Below, piece by piece: positions 50,285 through 59,256 of a DNA stretch of 59,256 bases. A program made the position numbers and the translations under genes. The DNA lies in assembly GCA_947454955.1 (NCBI GenBank), contig CANGLW010000016.1:1-59256 (forward strand), given 5' to 3'. This DNA is from Comamonadaceae bacterium. GTDB lineage: Bacteria > Pseudomonadota > Gammaproteobacteria > Burkholderiales > Burkholderiaceae_C. The notes beneath the pieces were generated by a model, which was given only the letters and a program-made list of their open reading frames with translations, was not told the DNA's origin and did not search any database. Every line of letters starts with the position of its first letter. Positions within the stretch are counted from its first letter, which is position 1.

Positions 50285-51360
50285 GTACCTATGTTCAAGC
50301 CATTGAGAGCCAACAACAGGCCAATGAAAAAGCCAAGCAAAGCACGGTGCTGAGCCCGCGTTTTTACACCACTGATTTCAACGCCATGGACCGCATCAGC
50401 GTTGAGGCGTTCCGCTCGGAGTGGGATGTGATGATGCGCGAGTACGAAGGCGACAACAACCACGACCACTTCCAGCGCGACGAAAAATTCGGCCCTGAAG
50501 CGGAGGCCGCCATGGCCAACCTGTCGCCCGAGATGCGTCAGGAGTTCATCGACTTTCTGGTGGGGTCACTGACCTCCGAATTTTCGGGTTGTATTCTCTA
50601 CAACGAGATCCGCAAACACGTGGACAACCCTGATATCAAGCAACTCATGACCTTCATGGCGCGTGATGAGTCGCGTCACGCAGGCTTCATCAACCAGTCG
50701 CTGCGCGATTTCAATCTCGGCATTGACCTGGGTGATTTGAAGCGCACCAAGAAGTACACCTTCTTCAAGCCTAAATACATTTATTACGCGACCTACCTCT
50801 CAGAAAAGATTGGTTACGCGCGCTACATCACCATCTTTCGCCAACTCGAAAAGCACCCCGAAAAACGGTTCCACCCCATCTTCCGTTGGTTCGAGCGTTG
50901 GTGCAACGACGAGTTCCGTCATGGTGAGTCTTTCGCCTTGATCATGCGTTCTAACCCATCGTTGTTACGTGGCCTGAATGTCTGGTGGATCCGTTTCTTC
51001 TTGCTCGCGGTTTACGCCACCATGTATGTGCGTGACCACACCCGCCCCATGCTGCACGAGGCCATGGGCTTGGACTCAACGGCTTACGATTTCCAGGTGT
51101 TTCGTGTGACCAACGAGATCACCAAACAGGTGTTCCCTGTGGCGCTGGACATCGAAAACCCGGCTTTCAAGGCGGGCCTGGACCGTCTGTTTGAGATCTC
51201 GCAAGCCAATGACCGCGCCAAAGAGCAAGGTGGCTTGATGGGCAAGCTCACCCAAGCGGTGTGCGGCATCAAGGCGGTGGCGGCGTTCACCAGCTTGTTC
51301 TTCATGCCGGTGCTCAAGCAAAACATCAGCCCTGAAGTTCGACTGGCGCCTACATGGTGA
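50281..51360 (+). CDS. acsF: Aerobic Mg-protoporphyrin IX monomethyl ester cyclase
   Basis: A 359-residue diiron oxygenase that forms ring E using molecular oxygen. Candidate iron ligands lie in [25 protein letters not shown] and [11 protein letters not shown], the AcsF pattern. Use of this enzyme means bacteriochlorophyll can be made in air. The oxygen-independent BchE is not in the window. The stop overlaps puhE by seven bases. Confidence 0.96.
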   Translation: MSTYVQAIESQQQANEKAKQSTVLSPRFYTTDFNAMDRISVEAFRSEWDVMMREYEGDNNHDHFQRDEKFGPEAEAAMANLSPEMRQEFIDFLVGSLTSEFSGCILYNEIRKHVDNPDIKQLMTFMARDESRHAGFINQSLRDFNLGIDLGDLKRTKKYTFFKPKYIYYATYLSEKIGYARYITIFRQLEKHPEKRFHPIFRWFERWCNDEFRHGESFALIMRSNPSLLRGLNVWWIRFFLLAVYATMYVRDHTRPMLHEAMGLDSTAYDFQVFRVTNEITKQVFPVALDIENPAFKAGLDRLFEISQANDRAKEQGGLMGKLTQAVCGIKAVAAFTSLFFMPVLKQNISPEVRLAPTW

Positions 51361-52142
51361 ATCAAGCCGGATTGGCGGTGCTGTATGCCGTGCTGTGCTG
51401 GTGGTTCAGCACGGGGGTGATTCTTTGGCTGGATCGCCAGCATCCCCGAACCTTCCCCACCAGCTTGAGCTTTTGGACCATGCTGCTCGCGGTGAGCTTC
51501 ATCGGTGTGGACCAGAGCATGCGTGCTGACAGCGAGTTCAACGCCTATCTTGGTTTCACCAGCGTCATCATCATGTGGGGCTGGCATGAGCTGGCCTTCC
51601 TCACCGGCATCATCACCGGCCCGCGAAAAATTGCGCTGGACGCCGGTGCCCAAGGCTGGCGGCGTTTCACGCAATCGGTGGCGGTGATCTTGCACCATGA
51701 GTTGATTCTGCTGCTCAATTTCGGCGTGCTGTGGTGGATGCAAATGGGGCGCCCTAATCACATCGCCATTTGCACCTTTGCTTTGCTGTGGTTCATGCGC
51801 TTGAGTGCCAAGCTCAATTTGTTTTTTGGCGTGCGCCAATCAGGCGCAGAGTATTTACCCCAACACCTCACCTACTTGGCGTCTTACTTTCGCAAACGTG
51901 CGCTCACGCCCTGGTTTGTCTTGTCCATGAGCCTGTCGGTGATCGCTTGGGTCTGGCTGGTGCACATGGCGCAGTTCGGCACCTTGCCGGTTACCACCAA
52001 TGTGGTGTTGCTGGCGGCCTTGTTGGGTCTGGCCATCGTGGAGCATGTGGTCATGCTCATGCCCTGGACGCTTGAGAAAATTTGGGGCTGGGCGATCGCC
52101 AGCAAGCCCGTGCTGGTCAACACACCGCTGAGGTCCGAATGA
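51354..52142 (+). CDS. puhE: Putative photosynthetic complex assembly protein PuhE
   Basis: A 262-residue membrane protein with about seven helices. [40 protein letters not shown] and [17 protein letters not shown] are characteristic of PuhE (DUF3623). Its detailed role is unknown; relatives affect bacteriochlorophyll levels. It overlaps acsF by seven bases and crtI by four. Confidence 0.9.
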   Translation: MVNQAGLAVLYAVLCWWFSTGVILWLDRQHPRTFPTSLSFWTMLLAVSFIGVDQSMRADSEFNAYLGFTSVIIMWGWHELAFLTGIITGPRKIALDAGAQGWRRFTQSVAVILHHELILLLNFGVLWWMQMGRPNHIAICTFALLWFMRLSAKLNLFFGVRQSGAEYLPQHLTYLASYFRKRALTPWFVLSMSLSVIAWVWLVHMAQFGTLPVTTNVVLLAALLGLAIVEHVVMLMPWTLEKIWGWAIASKPVLVNTPLRSE

Positions 52143-53695
52143 ATACCTTCACACCTCACGAGTTGCTGGAGCCGCCTGCACAAAGCTTGCCGGTCCAGCC
52201 TGGGCAGGGTCCGAAAGCGCTGGTGATCGGCTCTGGTTTTGGCGGCTTGGCTGCGGCCATCCGTTTGAGCGTTAAGGGCTATGACGTCGAGGTGCTTGAA
52301 AAGCTCGATGCTGCCGGCGGCCGCGCTTATGTGTACCGCCAAGATGGCTTCACCTTCGATGCGGGCCCCACCATCATCACCGCACCGTTTTTGCTCGAAG
52401 AGCTTTGGGCCTTGTGCGGCCGTAAGTTCAGCGATGACGTGGATTTGCGCCCCATGGAGCCGTTTTACCGCGTGCGTTTCCATGACGGCACCTGGTTCGA
52501 TTACAGCGGTGATCCGCAAGCCATGGCCGATGAGGTGGCGCGCTTCAGCCCTGAAGATTTAGACGGCTACCAAGAGTTTTTGAAGCATGCTGAGAAGTGC
52601 CGAACACTGGGCTTTGAAGGCCTGGGCTCTGTGGCCTTTGACACCGTGGGCGACTTGGTGGCCGCCATTCCTTCATTCATGAAGATGGAAGCCTGGCGCA
52701 GCATTTACGCCTTGGTGGCCAAGTACCTCAAGAACGACAAGTTGCGCATTGTGATGAGCTTTCACCCCTTGCTCATCGGTGGTAACCCTTTCTCGGTCAC
52801 TTGTGCATATGCCCTCATCAACTCGCTGGAGCGCACCTGGGGTGTTCACTCAGCGATGGGCGGCACGGGCGCGATTGTGCAAGGCCTGGTGCGCTTGCTG
52901 GCTTTGCGTGGCATCAAGATCCGCTACAACGCCCCGGTCACCCGCATCAACATTGAGCAGGGTCGGGTCAGTGGTGTGACTTTGGGTGACGGCACGGTGA
53001 TCGATTCAAGCGTGGTGGTGTCCAATGCCGACACCTCTTGGACTTACAAATACTTGGTCGCCCCGGAGCATCGCAAGCATTGGACGGACGCCAAAATTGA
53101 CCGCGGTCGCTATTCCATGGGTTTGTTCGTGTGGTACTTCGGCACCTCGCGCCAATACCCCGATGTGCCACACCACATGATGGTGCTCGGCCCGCGCTAC
53201 AAAGAGCTGCTCAAAGATATTTTCAAGCGACATAAACTCGCCGATGACTTCAGCCTGTACCTGCACCGGCCTACCGCCACCGACCCCTCACTGGCGCCGG
53301 CAGGTTGCGACACGTTTTACGTTCTCTCTCCTGTGCCACACCTCGACAGCGTCACCGACTGGGCGTCTTACGCGGAAACCTACCGCAAGAAAATTGCCAA
53401 GGCCTTGTCTGAGAGCGTGTTACCCGGGTTGGAGGACTGCATCGTCACCTCGCGAGTGAGCACACCGCAAGATTTTCATGACCGGCTGTGGTCGTACAAA
53501 GGTGCAGGTTTTGGGCTTGAGCCTTTGCTCTTGCAAAGCGCGTGGTTTCGCCCGCACAACCGCAGCGAAGACATTCCCGGTCTGTACATGGTGGGCGCAG
53601 GCACACACCCAGGCGCCGGTGTGCCCGGCGTGTTGATGTCTGCCAAGGCCCTGGAGACGGTGATTCCAACGGTGATTCCCCATGTCAAGCGCTGA
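52139..53695 (+). CDS. crtI: Phytoene desaturase
   Basis: A 518-residue FAD enzyme that desaturates phytoene, to neurosporene or lycopene. The N-terminal VIGSGFGGLAAAIRLSVKG and GGRAYVYRQDGFTFDAGPT and the C-terminal LYMVGAGTHPGAGVPGVLMS are diagnostic. ATG 52139 overlaps puhE by four bases; about 30 residues precede the FAD motif. The end overlaps crtB by 14 bases. Confidence 0.96.
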   Translation: MNTFTPHELLEPPAQSLPVQPGQGPKALVIGSGFGGLAAAIRLSVKGYDVEVLEKLDAAGGRAYVYRQDGFTFDAGPTIITAPFLLEELWALCGRKFSDDVDLRPMEPFYRVRFHDGTWFDYSGDPQAMADEVARFSPEDLDGYQEFLKHAEKCRTLGFEGLGSVAFDTVGDLVAAIPSFMKMEAWRSIYALVAKYLKNDKLRIVMSFHPLLIGGNPFSVTCAYALINSLERTWGVHSAMGGTGAIVQGLVRLLALRGIKIRYNAPVTRINIEQGRVSGVTLGDGTVIDSSVVVSNADTSWTYKYLVAPEHRKHWTDAKIDRGRYSMGLFVWYFGTSRQYPDVPHHMMVLGPRYKELLKDIFKRHKLADDFSLYLHRPTATDPSLAPAGCDTFYVLSPVPHLDSVTDWASYAETYRKKIAKALSESVLPGLEDCIVTSRVSTPQDFHDRLWSYKGAGFGLEPLLLQSAWFRPHNRSEDIPGLYMVGAGTHPGAGVPGVLMSAKALETVIPTVIPHVKR

Positions 53696-54761
53696 CACTT
53701 CAGGCCAAGCCTACGATCTGGCTGCGTGCGTGGCCCTGATGCGAGGTGGCTCCAAAACATTTTTTGCAGCCAGCCGCTTGTTGCCTGTGCGGGTGCGTTC
53801 AGCCTCGGTGGCCTTGTACGCGTTTTGTCGTGTGGCTGACGACCTGGTGGACAACGGGGACGACCCCTCGCACAGCCTCTTGGTGTTGAAAGAACGGCTC
53901 GACTGCATTTACGCAGGTCAACCCAGCCCCGCCTTGGAAGACCAAGCCTTGGCTTTGGTGGTGGGGCAATACCAGCTGCCACGTTTGTTGCTCGATGCCT
54001 TGCTTGAAGGCTTCTACTGGGACGCGCAAGGCCGCGCCTACCCCACGATTGAAAGCGTGCACGACTACGGCGCACGCGTGGCCGGTACGGTGGGCGCCAT
54101 GATGTGTCTGATCATGGGTGTGCAGTCGCCAGTGGCCCTGGCGCGCGCCTGCGAATTGGGGGTGGCCATGCAGCTCACCAACATCGCACGTGATGTGGGT
54201 GAAGACGCGCGCAACGGCCGCTTGTATTTGCCGCATGAGTGGCTGCGGCAGGAGGGAATTGATCCCATCACCTGGTTGCAGCGCCCAGTCTTCAACGCGG
54301 GTGTGGCCCGCGTGGTCGAGCGGCTGCTGGACGAAGCCGACCGCTTGTACCAACGCGCCAGCGCTGGTATTGCCGAGTTACCCAAAGATTGCCGTGCGGC
54401 CATTCTGGCGGCGCGCTTGATTTACGCTGAAATTGGGCACCAACTCAGGCGCGTGGGCTGCAATTCGGTGGACCAGCGCACGGTGGTCAGCGGCGCCATG
54501 AAACTCGCGCTCATTGGCCAGTCACAAATTCAGGCCAGCTGGTTGAAAAAAGATGTGCACGCGCCGCAGCCTTTGCCAGCCATTGCTTATCTGGTGCGTG
54601 GTTGCGAAGCGTTCGCGCAAGAAGACAGCCTGCCGACATTCGAACCCAGCAAAACCGTGTCCCAACGCGTGGCCTGGATGCTGGCTTTGTTTGAGCGTTT
54701 GGAAAACGACCGTCGACAACCCATGCCGCAAGACACCGTGGCTCAGCAGCGCTGGGGTTAA
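53682..54761 (+). CDS. crtB: Phytoene synthase
   Basis: A 359-residue prenyltransferase that condenses two geranylgeranyl diphosphates. The two Asp-rich motifs are RVADDLVDNGDD and NIARDVGEDARNGRLYLP; GGSKTFFAASRLLPVRVR starts the domain. It overlaps crtI by 14 bases. The tail beyond about residue 290 is close to other purple bacterial CrtB proteins. crtE, which supplies its substrate, is not in the window. Confidence 0.95.
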   Translation: MSSADTSGQAYDLAACVALMRGGSKTFFAASRLLPVRVRSASVALYAFCRVADDLVDNGDDPSHSLLVLKERLDCIYAGQPSPALEDQALALVVGQYQLPRLLLDALLEGFYWDAQGRAYPTIESVHDYGARVAGTVGAMMCLIMGVQSPVALARACELGVAMQLTNIARDVGEDARNGRLYLPHEWLRQEGIDPITWLQRPVFNAGVARVVERLLDEADRLYQRASAGIAELPKDCRAAILAARLIYAEIGHQLRRVGCNSVDQRTVVSGAMKLALIGQSQIQASWLKKDVHAPQPLPAIAYLVRGCEAFAQEDSLPTFEPSKTVSQRVAWMLALFERLENDRRQPMPQDTVAQQRWG

Positions 54762-54791
54762 GCAATTACCTCTTCAAGCTCAGCCCTAAGA

Positions 54792-54840
54792 ACTTAGCAC
54801 TTAGGCACTTAGCATGCCCTTCATGCCCGCCTGGGCATGC
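54792..54840. repeat. Short repeats and hairpin between crtB and crtC
   Basis: ACTTAG occurs three times (54792, 54799, 54807). An inverted repeat GCATGCCC/GGGCATGC (54812-54819 and 54833-54840, 13-base loop) spans the crtC stop. It may end transcription of the two convergent operons; there is no clear T run. Confidence 0.4.
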
Positions 54841-56029
54841 GCCAGGGCAGCATGGCACGAACCACGGGTGAAACCAAGCGCGGTACATTGAGTGTTTCGT
54901 GAAAACTCGTCACCTGCTCACCCAGCAACTCGCTTTGCAAGATGGCGCGTTGGTAAAACGGCGTATCTTCGAGCTGCTGAGCCACACGCACGGTTTGGTC
55001 GGAGCGCATGCGGCGCGGAATGCGCCAAGCGGTCCGTGACATGGCCACACGTGGGGGCGCTTCAAAGTTGTCAATGCTGCCATCAGGTTTGAACTTCAAG
55101 GCCAGCAGGTGGTCAGGGCCTTGTTTGTATTGCAAGTCGTACATCACCGCCACACTGCCGTCGCGCATCAGGCTGCGAGACCAATCCCATTCAGTGAAGG
55201 GCCGATCGATGGGCTCATCGCCTTCGTTGGAATCCAGGTAGGCATGACCACGCCAGTTTTGCTCTGGATGTTGTAGCGCCACCTCCACGCTGGCACTGGG
55301 CGCAAGCGGACCCCATCGGTGTAAACCTGCCGGATCCAAAGGAGTGCTGAAGTCGAACAAAGTATGCGGGTGCACGGTGATGCGGCCGCGAACCCGGCGC
55401 GGAATCGGCACGGTGAGTTCGTTGATGTCGATCTGCAACGCTTGCCCATCCCAATGCAGCGCACTCGGCCCAATTTGAAAATGATCCACCGTGCGGCTGC
55501 AATGGGCTTGGCCGCGCTCGGTCATCGCCCAGCGGTTGGCGCCACGTGCGTACAAGGCCACATTCAGGCAGCAGTAATGGTCGGGGTTGGCCGGGGACGC
55601 TGCGTTGGCCCAGGCGTAATAGGGCGAGAAGACACTGCCGACAAAGGCGATGAGGGTCAGGCCATAGCGGCCGTCATCGCTTACTGCGTCAACGTACCAC
55701 CAAAGGTAGCCGCCGGGTGGAACCGCTTGGTCGAATTGCGGTCGGCCACCAGGGCCTCTGCCGCCATGCGGCCCGACAACGCTGCCATCGGCATGCCCGG
55801 GCCGGGGTGGATGCTCCCGCCCGCCAGATAAAGGCCCGGCAGTTGGCTGCGACCGTACGGTCTGGCAAAGGCCGCCATCCAGCCGTGCGTCGCTTGACCA
55901 TACAGCGCTCCCCCCGTGGCCGGGAAGCGTTGGGCGAAGTCCTGTGGGGTGGTGCAGATCAGATCCTGCGAGCCCGCGTGCACGCTCAGGCCAAAGCTCT
56001 GCAGCATGGAGAAGGTCTGGGTTTGACAT
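54821..56029 (-). CDS. crtC: Acyclic carotenoid 1,2-hydratase (hydroxyneurosporene synthase)
   Basis: The conserved CrtC domain begins near 55737 with FDQAVPPGGYLWWYVDAVSD and GLTLIAFVGSVFSPYYAWA and runs about 305 residues to the stop. It adds water to the end of neurosporene-type carotenoids. No ATG, GTG or TTG exists in frame between the ATG at 56029 and a GTG deep inside the domain (55561), so I give 56029 as start: 402 residues, overlapping crtD by 349 bases in another frame. AGGAG lies 11 bases before that ATG (56041-56045). A rare start codon nearer 55740 is the alternative. Confidence 0.8.
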   Translation of the reverse strand: MSNPDLLHAAELWPERARGLAGSDLHHPTGLRPTLPGHGGSAVWSSDARLDGGLCQTVRSQPTAGPLSGGREHPPRPGHADGSVVGPHGGRGPGGRPQFDQAVPPGGYLWWYVDAVSDDGRYGLTLIAFVGSVFSPYYAWANAASPANPDHYCCLNVALYARGANRWAMTERGQAHCSRTVDHFQIGPSALHWDGQALQIDINELTVPIPRRVRGRITVHPHTLFDFSTPLDPAGLHRWGPLAPSASVEVALQHPEQNWRGHAYLDSNEGDEPIDRPFTEWDWSRSLMRDGSVAVMYDLQYKQGPDHLLALKFKPDGSIDNFEAPPRVAMSRTAWRIPRRMRSDQTVRVAQQLEDTPFYQRAILQSELLGEQVTSFHETLNVPRLVSPVVRAMLPWRMPRRA

Positions 56030-57213
56030 GCTTGTATCGTCTCCTGCGTCCAAGCCTGGCTGTCGCCCACGGCAGGGGCGTTGATCAGACACAGCAGGCG
56101 TTCCTTGTCGGTGGGTGGGGTGTCGGTGCCCCGGTCTTGCGCACACACATAGACCGTGGGTTGTTGAGGCAGCCGCTGTTGGCCGAAGATGTCCTCAAAC
56201 TCACGGGCGTAGTTGTTTTGGAAAAAGATGTTGTGCCGATCCAGCGCAAAGCCAGAGGTTCTGGCGTGCACCGACCAGGTCATGGCCGATAAAGACCGGG
56301 GTGGCGACTTGGCACTCACCGCGCCTTGCGCTTGTGGCCCGAGCAAACCATCGCGCAGGGCTTGGGCATCGCCATTGAACACTACTTTGTCTGCATTCAA
56401 GACCTCACCGCTTTGCAGCGTCACGCCGATCACCCGGCCCTGAGAGGTGTTGATGCGTTGGCACCAGTTTTTGTATTTGAAAGTGACGCCACGCTGCAGC
56501 GCAAGCTTTTCTAAGTTTTTCACCAGCGCGTGGATCCCGCCACGCACCGACCACACGCCGTCAAGCTCAACTTGCGCGATCAGCATCAAGGTCGCAGGGG
56601 CCGCCCAAGGCGACGAGCCGCAATAAGTGGCGTATCTGCCAAACAGCTGAATCAGACGTGGATCGCTGAATTGATGGCGCAGGCTTTGCCACAGCGTGGG
56701 CATGGCACCCAAGCCACCTAAGACGCCCAGTCCTTGCCAGCCGATGTCTTTGGTCAAACTCAGTGGCGTGGGTGAGGCTGCGCGGATGTAAGGCCCCTCC
56801 AGCGTGTCATAGACCTTGCGGATGAGCTGGCAAAACTTGTCGAAGCGATCGGCCTCTTGGGGACTGGAGAACGCACGTATGGCTTCACGGGACTGCTCGG
56901 GGTCGGCAAACAAATCCAGCGTGCTGCCGTCTGTCCAGGCATGGCGGCCAATGATGGGGAGCTGTTCAAGTTGAACCTGGTCGCCCAGGCGCTCGCCCAC
57001 AGCAGCGTAAATCTGCTCGAATACCCAACGCATGGTGAAAACAGTTGGGCCGCTGTCAATCGCCGCGCCCTGCACCATCAGCTGGCGAATTTTCCCGCCG
57101 GGTTGATCGGCCGGGTCGACCACGGTGACCTTCATGCCGCGGTGCGCCAGTTGCAAGGCTGACACCAAGCCGGCCATGCCGGCCCCCACCACGACCACGT
57201 GTTCGTCAGACAT
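55681..57213 (-). CDS. crtD: 1-hydroxycarotenoid 3,4-desaturase (methoxyneurosporene dehydrogenase)
   Basis: A 510-residue FAD desaturase related to CrtI. VVVGAGMAGLVSALQLAHRG and GGKIRQLMVQGAAIDSGPT open the protein, and LYLAGGSIHPGPGMPMAALS closes it. It inserts the 3,4 double bond on the route to spheroidene. The start overlaps crtA by eight bases. Its last 116 codons would also be read in a second frame as crtC. Confidence 0.94.
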   Translation of the reverse strand: MSDEHVVVVGAGMAGLVSALQLAHRGMKVTVVDPADQPGGKIRQLMVQGAAIDSGPTVFTMRWVFEQIYAAVGERLGDQVQLEQLPIIGRHAWTDGSTLDLFADPEQSREAIRAFSSPQEADRFDKFCQLIRKVYDTLEGPYIRAASPTPLSLTKDIGWQGLGVLGGLGAMPTLWQSLRHQFSDPRLIQLFGRYATYCGSSPWAAPATLMLIAQVELDGVWSVRGGIHALVKNLEKLALQRGVTFKYKNWCQRINTSQGRVIGVTLQSGEVLNADKVVFNGDAQALRDGLLGPQAQGAVSAKSPPRSLSAMTWSVHARTSGFALDRHNIFFQNNYAREFEDIFGQQRLPQQPTVYVCAQDRGTDTPPTDKERLLCLINAPAVGDSQAWTQETIQACQTQTFSMLQSFGLSVHAGSQDLICTTPQDFAQRFPATGGALYGQATHGWMAAFARPYGRSQLPGLYLAGGSIHPGPGMPMAALSGRMAAEALVADRNSTKRFHPAATFGGTLTQ

Positions 57214-57985
57214 GAGCCACCCCCGCGTTCACCGAGCTCACAGCACTGCTGTGTTGCAAGGTCTGGCCTTTCCATTGGCCATGCAACTCCAACAAGCGCA
57301 TGCGGATGAACATGGACTCGGAGAAAAAGTCATGCCGGTAAGCGGCTTGGATGGCCTTTTGGTGTGCGCCTTGTCGGGCGTAGTCATCCATAGCAGCGGT
57401 GTCGCGCCACACGCTCATGGTGCATTGCCTGACCATCGGCGCTTCACCCAGACCCATGGCCAACAGACAACCATCGGCTTTGAGTAAAGAATCTTGCGCG
57501 GGTGGTGCGTAGCGCCAGAAGGTGACGGCCTTAGAAAACTTGATGCTCGCGCGGGTCAGTGCCGCAACAGGTTCGCCTTCATACCTGTCTGGGTATTGCC
57601 CTTGCAACGCTTCATCGGGCGTGGGGCCCCAGGCTTGGCCATCCCAACTGCCGCGGGCATCGGTGATGGCGAGCAAGCCGTGACAGAACTCACGGCTATG
57701 CACGCGGTATTCCTGAACCCAATCGCTGTTGAAAAACTTGTCGGCATTGCTCACGCAATCAAACAGGCACAGCAGTCCTTGGTGCGTGGCACTGGGCCGC
57801 AGACTGAAGCCACCGTCGTGCCCGCTGCCCATGACCTTGGCAAACAACAAGCCTTCATGGTTCAGGGCGGTTGCACCCCTGACCACACGCATCCACCCCC
57901 AGGCGCTTTGCGTGCTTTTGAGGTCGACCAAGACCATCGCGACCACGCCTTTGAGCGAAGGCGTGGCGGTGGTCGGGTCGTTCAT
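57206..57985 (-). CDS. crtA: Spheroidene monooxygenase
   Basis: A 259-residue enzyme that uses oxygen to convert spheroidene to the ketocarotenoid spheroidenone. FAKVMGSGHDGGFSLRPSAT-like residues (about 49-68), ASIKFSKAVTFWRYAPPAQ and TMSVWRDTAAMDDYARQG are CrtA features. It lies 12 bases after pufC on the minus strand and overlaps crtD by eight bases. Its presence predicts red, oxygen-adapted pigmentation. Confidence 0.92.
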   Translation of the reverse strand: MNDPTTATPSLKGVVAMVLVDLKSTQSAWGWMRVVRGATALNHEGLLFAKVMGSGHDGGFSLRPSATHQGLLCLFDCVSNADKFFNSDWVQEYRVHSREFCHGLLAITDARGSWDGQAWGPTPDEALQGQYPDRYEGEPVAALTRASIKFSKAVTFWRYAPPAQDSLLKADGCLLAMGLGEAPMVRQCTMSVWRDTAAMDDYARQGAHQKAIQAAYRHDFFSESMFIRMRLLELHGQWKGQTLQHSSAVSSVNAGVAHV

Positions 57986-57997
57986 GACATCAGAGGT

Positions 57998-59026
57998 TTA
58001 TTTGCTGGCCACGGTGCGCTCTGCGGGGCGCAAGAGCTCAGGGAAGTCCTTGGCCATTTGCGCGCCATTGAGTGGCTTGTAAGCACCCTGGTGGCAGGTG
58101 GCGCAATTGACTTTGGCGGTGTCACCCAGCGGGCCGAGACGGTTGGGCGGGAAGGTGCTTTGCAGCGGCTCCATGTAGTCCAAGTTCAAGTCACGTGCCA
58201 TGCGAATGCCATGCCAAGCCTTCGCGCGCTGGGGCGGATTACCGTTCCAGTTTGAGAAAGATTGCGTGTTGTGGCAGTAGGTGCAGTTCACACCCAGGGC
58301 GGTAGACATGTGGGTCATCAAACCGTAGGTCCATTCCGCTTGCTTGATGGAGTGACGGTTGTCCGTGGGCAAGGCTTTGGGGCCGTTGACGCGGATGTCT
58401 TTGCTCTCCAGCAGGAAAGGTGTGAAGGGGTCAGATGGCAGCGACGAGAGGTTCACACTGGCCGCAGCTTTGTTCTGACCTGCTGCATCGCCAATGAAGT
58501 CAGCGCCGGTGTTTTGCGCGGGCTCTTTGAACCACACTTGTGCCGGTACGGGTTGGCCGCGGTGGCAGGTGTAGCAAGTCACCCCGGTTTGTGCCACGTG
58601 GGGCTGCCAATCGGCGTTGATGTGCTGCGTCATCTCGATCATGCGACGCGCCACCACCTTGGTGTACTTGCTGTCTTCTGCAAAGTTGGCAGGGTTGTGG
58701 CAGTAAGTGCAGCCCTCGTTAGGAGCGACCCAGCTGCTCATGGACACCATCAAGCGGGTGAACTCACCCACACTCAGGTTGCCCAAGACCTTGACGTTTT
58801 TGTAGACCTTGTCTGCACGGGTGCCATCAGGCGCTGGTGCGGGCAGTGCCACGGGTGCGGCATGCAGGTCTGCGTTCTTTTCAACGGTGCTGGGGTTGTA
58901 GACCTGCACCATGCCTGTGCCACGGTAGCCGTGTTGTACCGTGTCGTTGGGAGGTGGCTCGCAGCCTGCGAGCAAAACCAACGCACCCAGTCCCAGCAGT
59001 TTGAGGTTCATGACGATGGACTTCAT
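57998..59026 (-). CDS. pufC: Reaction-centre tetrahaem cytochrome c subunit
   Basis: A 342-residue lipoprotein: the signal [16 protein letters not shown] has a lipobox with Cys22. Four haem motifs are present in order: CTYCH, CYTCH, CTYCH and CATCH. It reduces the photooxidised special pair of the reaction centre. The ATG overlaps the pufM stop by four bases, so it is the end of the puf operon proper, followed by crtA. Confidence 0.96.
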   Translation of the reverse strand: MKSIVMNLKLLGLGALVLLAGCEPPPNDTVQHGYRGTGMVQVYNPSTVEKNADLHAAPVALPAPAPDGTRADKVYKNVKVLGNLSVGEFTRLMVSMSSWVAPNEGCTYCHNPANFAEDSKYTKVVARRMIEMTQHINADWQPHVAQTGVTCYTCHRGQPVPAQVWFKEPAQNTGADFIGDAAGQNKAAASVNLSSLPSDPFTPFLLESKDIRVNGPKALPTDNRHSIKQAEWTYGLMTHMSTALGVNCTYCHNTQSFSNWNGNPPQRAKAWHGIRMARDLNLDYMEPLQSTFPPNRLGPLGDTAKVNCATCHQGAYKPLNGAQMAKDFPELLRPAERTVASK

Positions 59027-59256
59027 GGTTTGACTCCGTTGCTCAGTGCGGGGTCAACCACCGCGGGGAAAACTTCAGGGTAGGGTGGCACGACGCCGTG
59101 TTTGACCGACCAGAGGTACCAGTTGTCCACCACGGTGCCGGTCAAGAGAATGCCAATACCGCCGGCCAAGGGACACAGCACCGCGAACCACCAGGCCCAA
59201 CGGTGGATGGATTCCATCGTGGCGTTGAAGCCCATGGTCCAGCGCCAGAACAAGGC
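59023..59256 (-). CDS. pufM: Photosynthetic reaction centre M subunit, C-terminal part (cut by window end)
   Basis: Only the last 77 residues are visible. [21 protein letters not shown] contains the histidine expected as an iron ligand, and [19 protein letters not shown] ends the protein as in other PufM sequences. It binds the special pair and quinone in the membrane. Upstream pufB, pufA and pufL would lie beyond 59256. Confidence 0.95.
   Translation of the reverse strand, partial: ALFWRWTMGFNATMESIHRWAWWFAVLCPLAGGIGILLTGTVVDNWYLWSVKHGVVPPYPEVFPAVVDPALSNGVKP

Overview
The window looks like a chromosome segment of a betaproteobacterium of the order Burkholderiales, most likely family Comamonadaceae (Limnohabitans/Rhodoferax-like), that can carry out aerobic anoxygenic photosynthesis. 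The reasons are the gene order (S10 ribosomal operon, lipA-lipB next to an atp operon with atpI), an S3 protein with a long tail, and a photosynthesis gene cluster that uses the oxygen-dependent cyclase AcsF, spheroidenone-type carotenoid genes (crtA, crtC, crtD) and a tetrahaem PufC. The assignment is inferred from gene content; no 16S sequence is present.

Layout. (1) 1-5680: end of tuf, then the S10 operon from rpsJ to rpsQ, closed by an intrinsic terminator; a promoter and a structured, attenuator-like leader lie between rpsJ and rplC. (2) 5737-12271: a peroxiredoxin, a cytochrome b561 / cytochrome c' divergent pair, a TlpA-like thioredoxin, a lipoprotein-like gene coupled to an MFS transporter, and a PTS phosphorelay set (IIA, HPr, enzyme I). 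(3) 12286-14284: lipA, lipB and ybeD on the minus strand. (4) 14392-21560: the complete F1Fo ATP synthase operon atpIBEFHAGDC. (5) 21624-23753: a YheT-type hydrolase, a conserved unknown gene and a membrane-anchored cytochrome c. (6) 23835-27085: tRNA-Arg(CCG) followed by a 3.2-kb, visibly AT-rich insertion bounded by 24-bp direct repeats of the tRNA 3' end; it holds a tyrosine-recombinase N-terminal fragment, a DNA methyltransferase and a probable restriction enzyme. (7) 27110-33311: an Old Yellow Enzyme, a flavin-binding oxidase-like protein, a small membrane protein, an SRAP/YedK protein, an orphan molybdopterin oxidoreductase and a ketopantoate-reductase-like protein. (8) 33414-59256: photosynthesis region: hip(-), bchIDO(+), tspO-bchP-pucC-like-bchG(-), bchFNBLM-lhaA-puhABC-acsF-puhE-crtIB(+), and crtC-crtD-crtA-pufC-pufM(-), cut by the window end.

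How the photosynthesis genes work together: BchI and BchD are two of the three magnesium chelatase subunits; BchM and AcsF carry Mg-protoporphyrin to divinyl protochlorophyllide; BchL/N/B is the dark protochlorophyllide reductase; BchF hydrates the vinyl group; BchG and BchP add and reduce the alcohol tail. PuhA is the reaction-centre H subunit, PuhB/C/E and LhaA help assembly, and CrtI/B/C/D/A make spheroidenone-type carotenoids. PufC and the high-potential iron-sulphur protein are likely electron donors to the reaction centre. The catalytic chelatase subunit gene bchH is not between bchB and bchL, where it usually lies in related clusters, and bchC/X/Y/Z, crtE, crtF, pufB/A/L and ppsR are not visible.

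The points most worth following are paired TGT-N12-ACA (PpsR/CrtJ-type) sites in two divergent promoter regions, the missing bchH, the lack of any usual start codon for crtC outside a 349-bp overlap with crtD, short palindromic repeats embedded in frame in bchB and bchD, and the tRNA-borne restriction-modification island.
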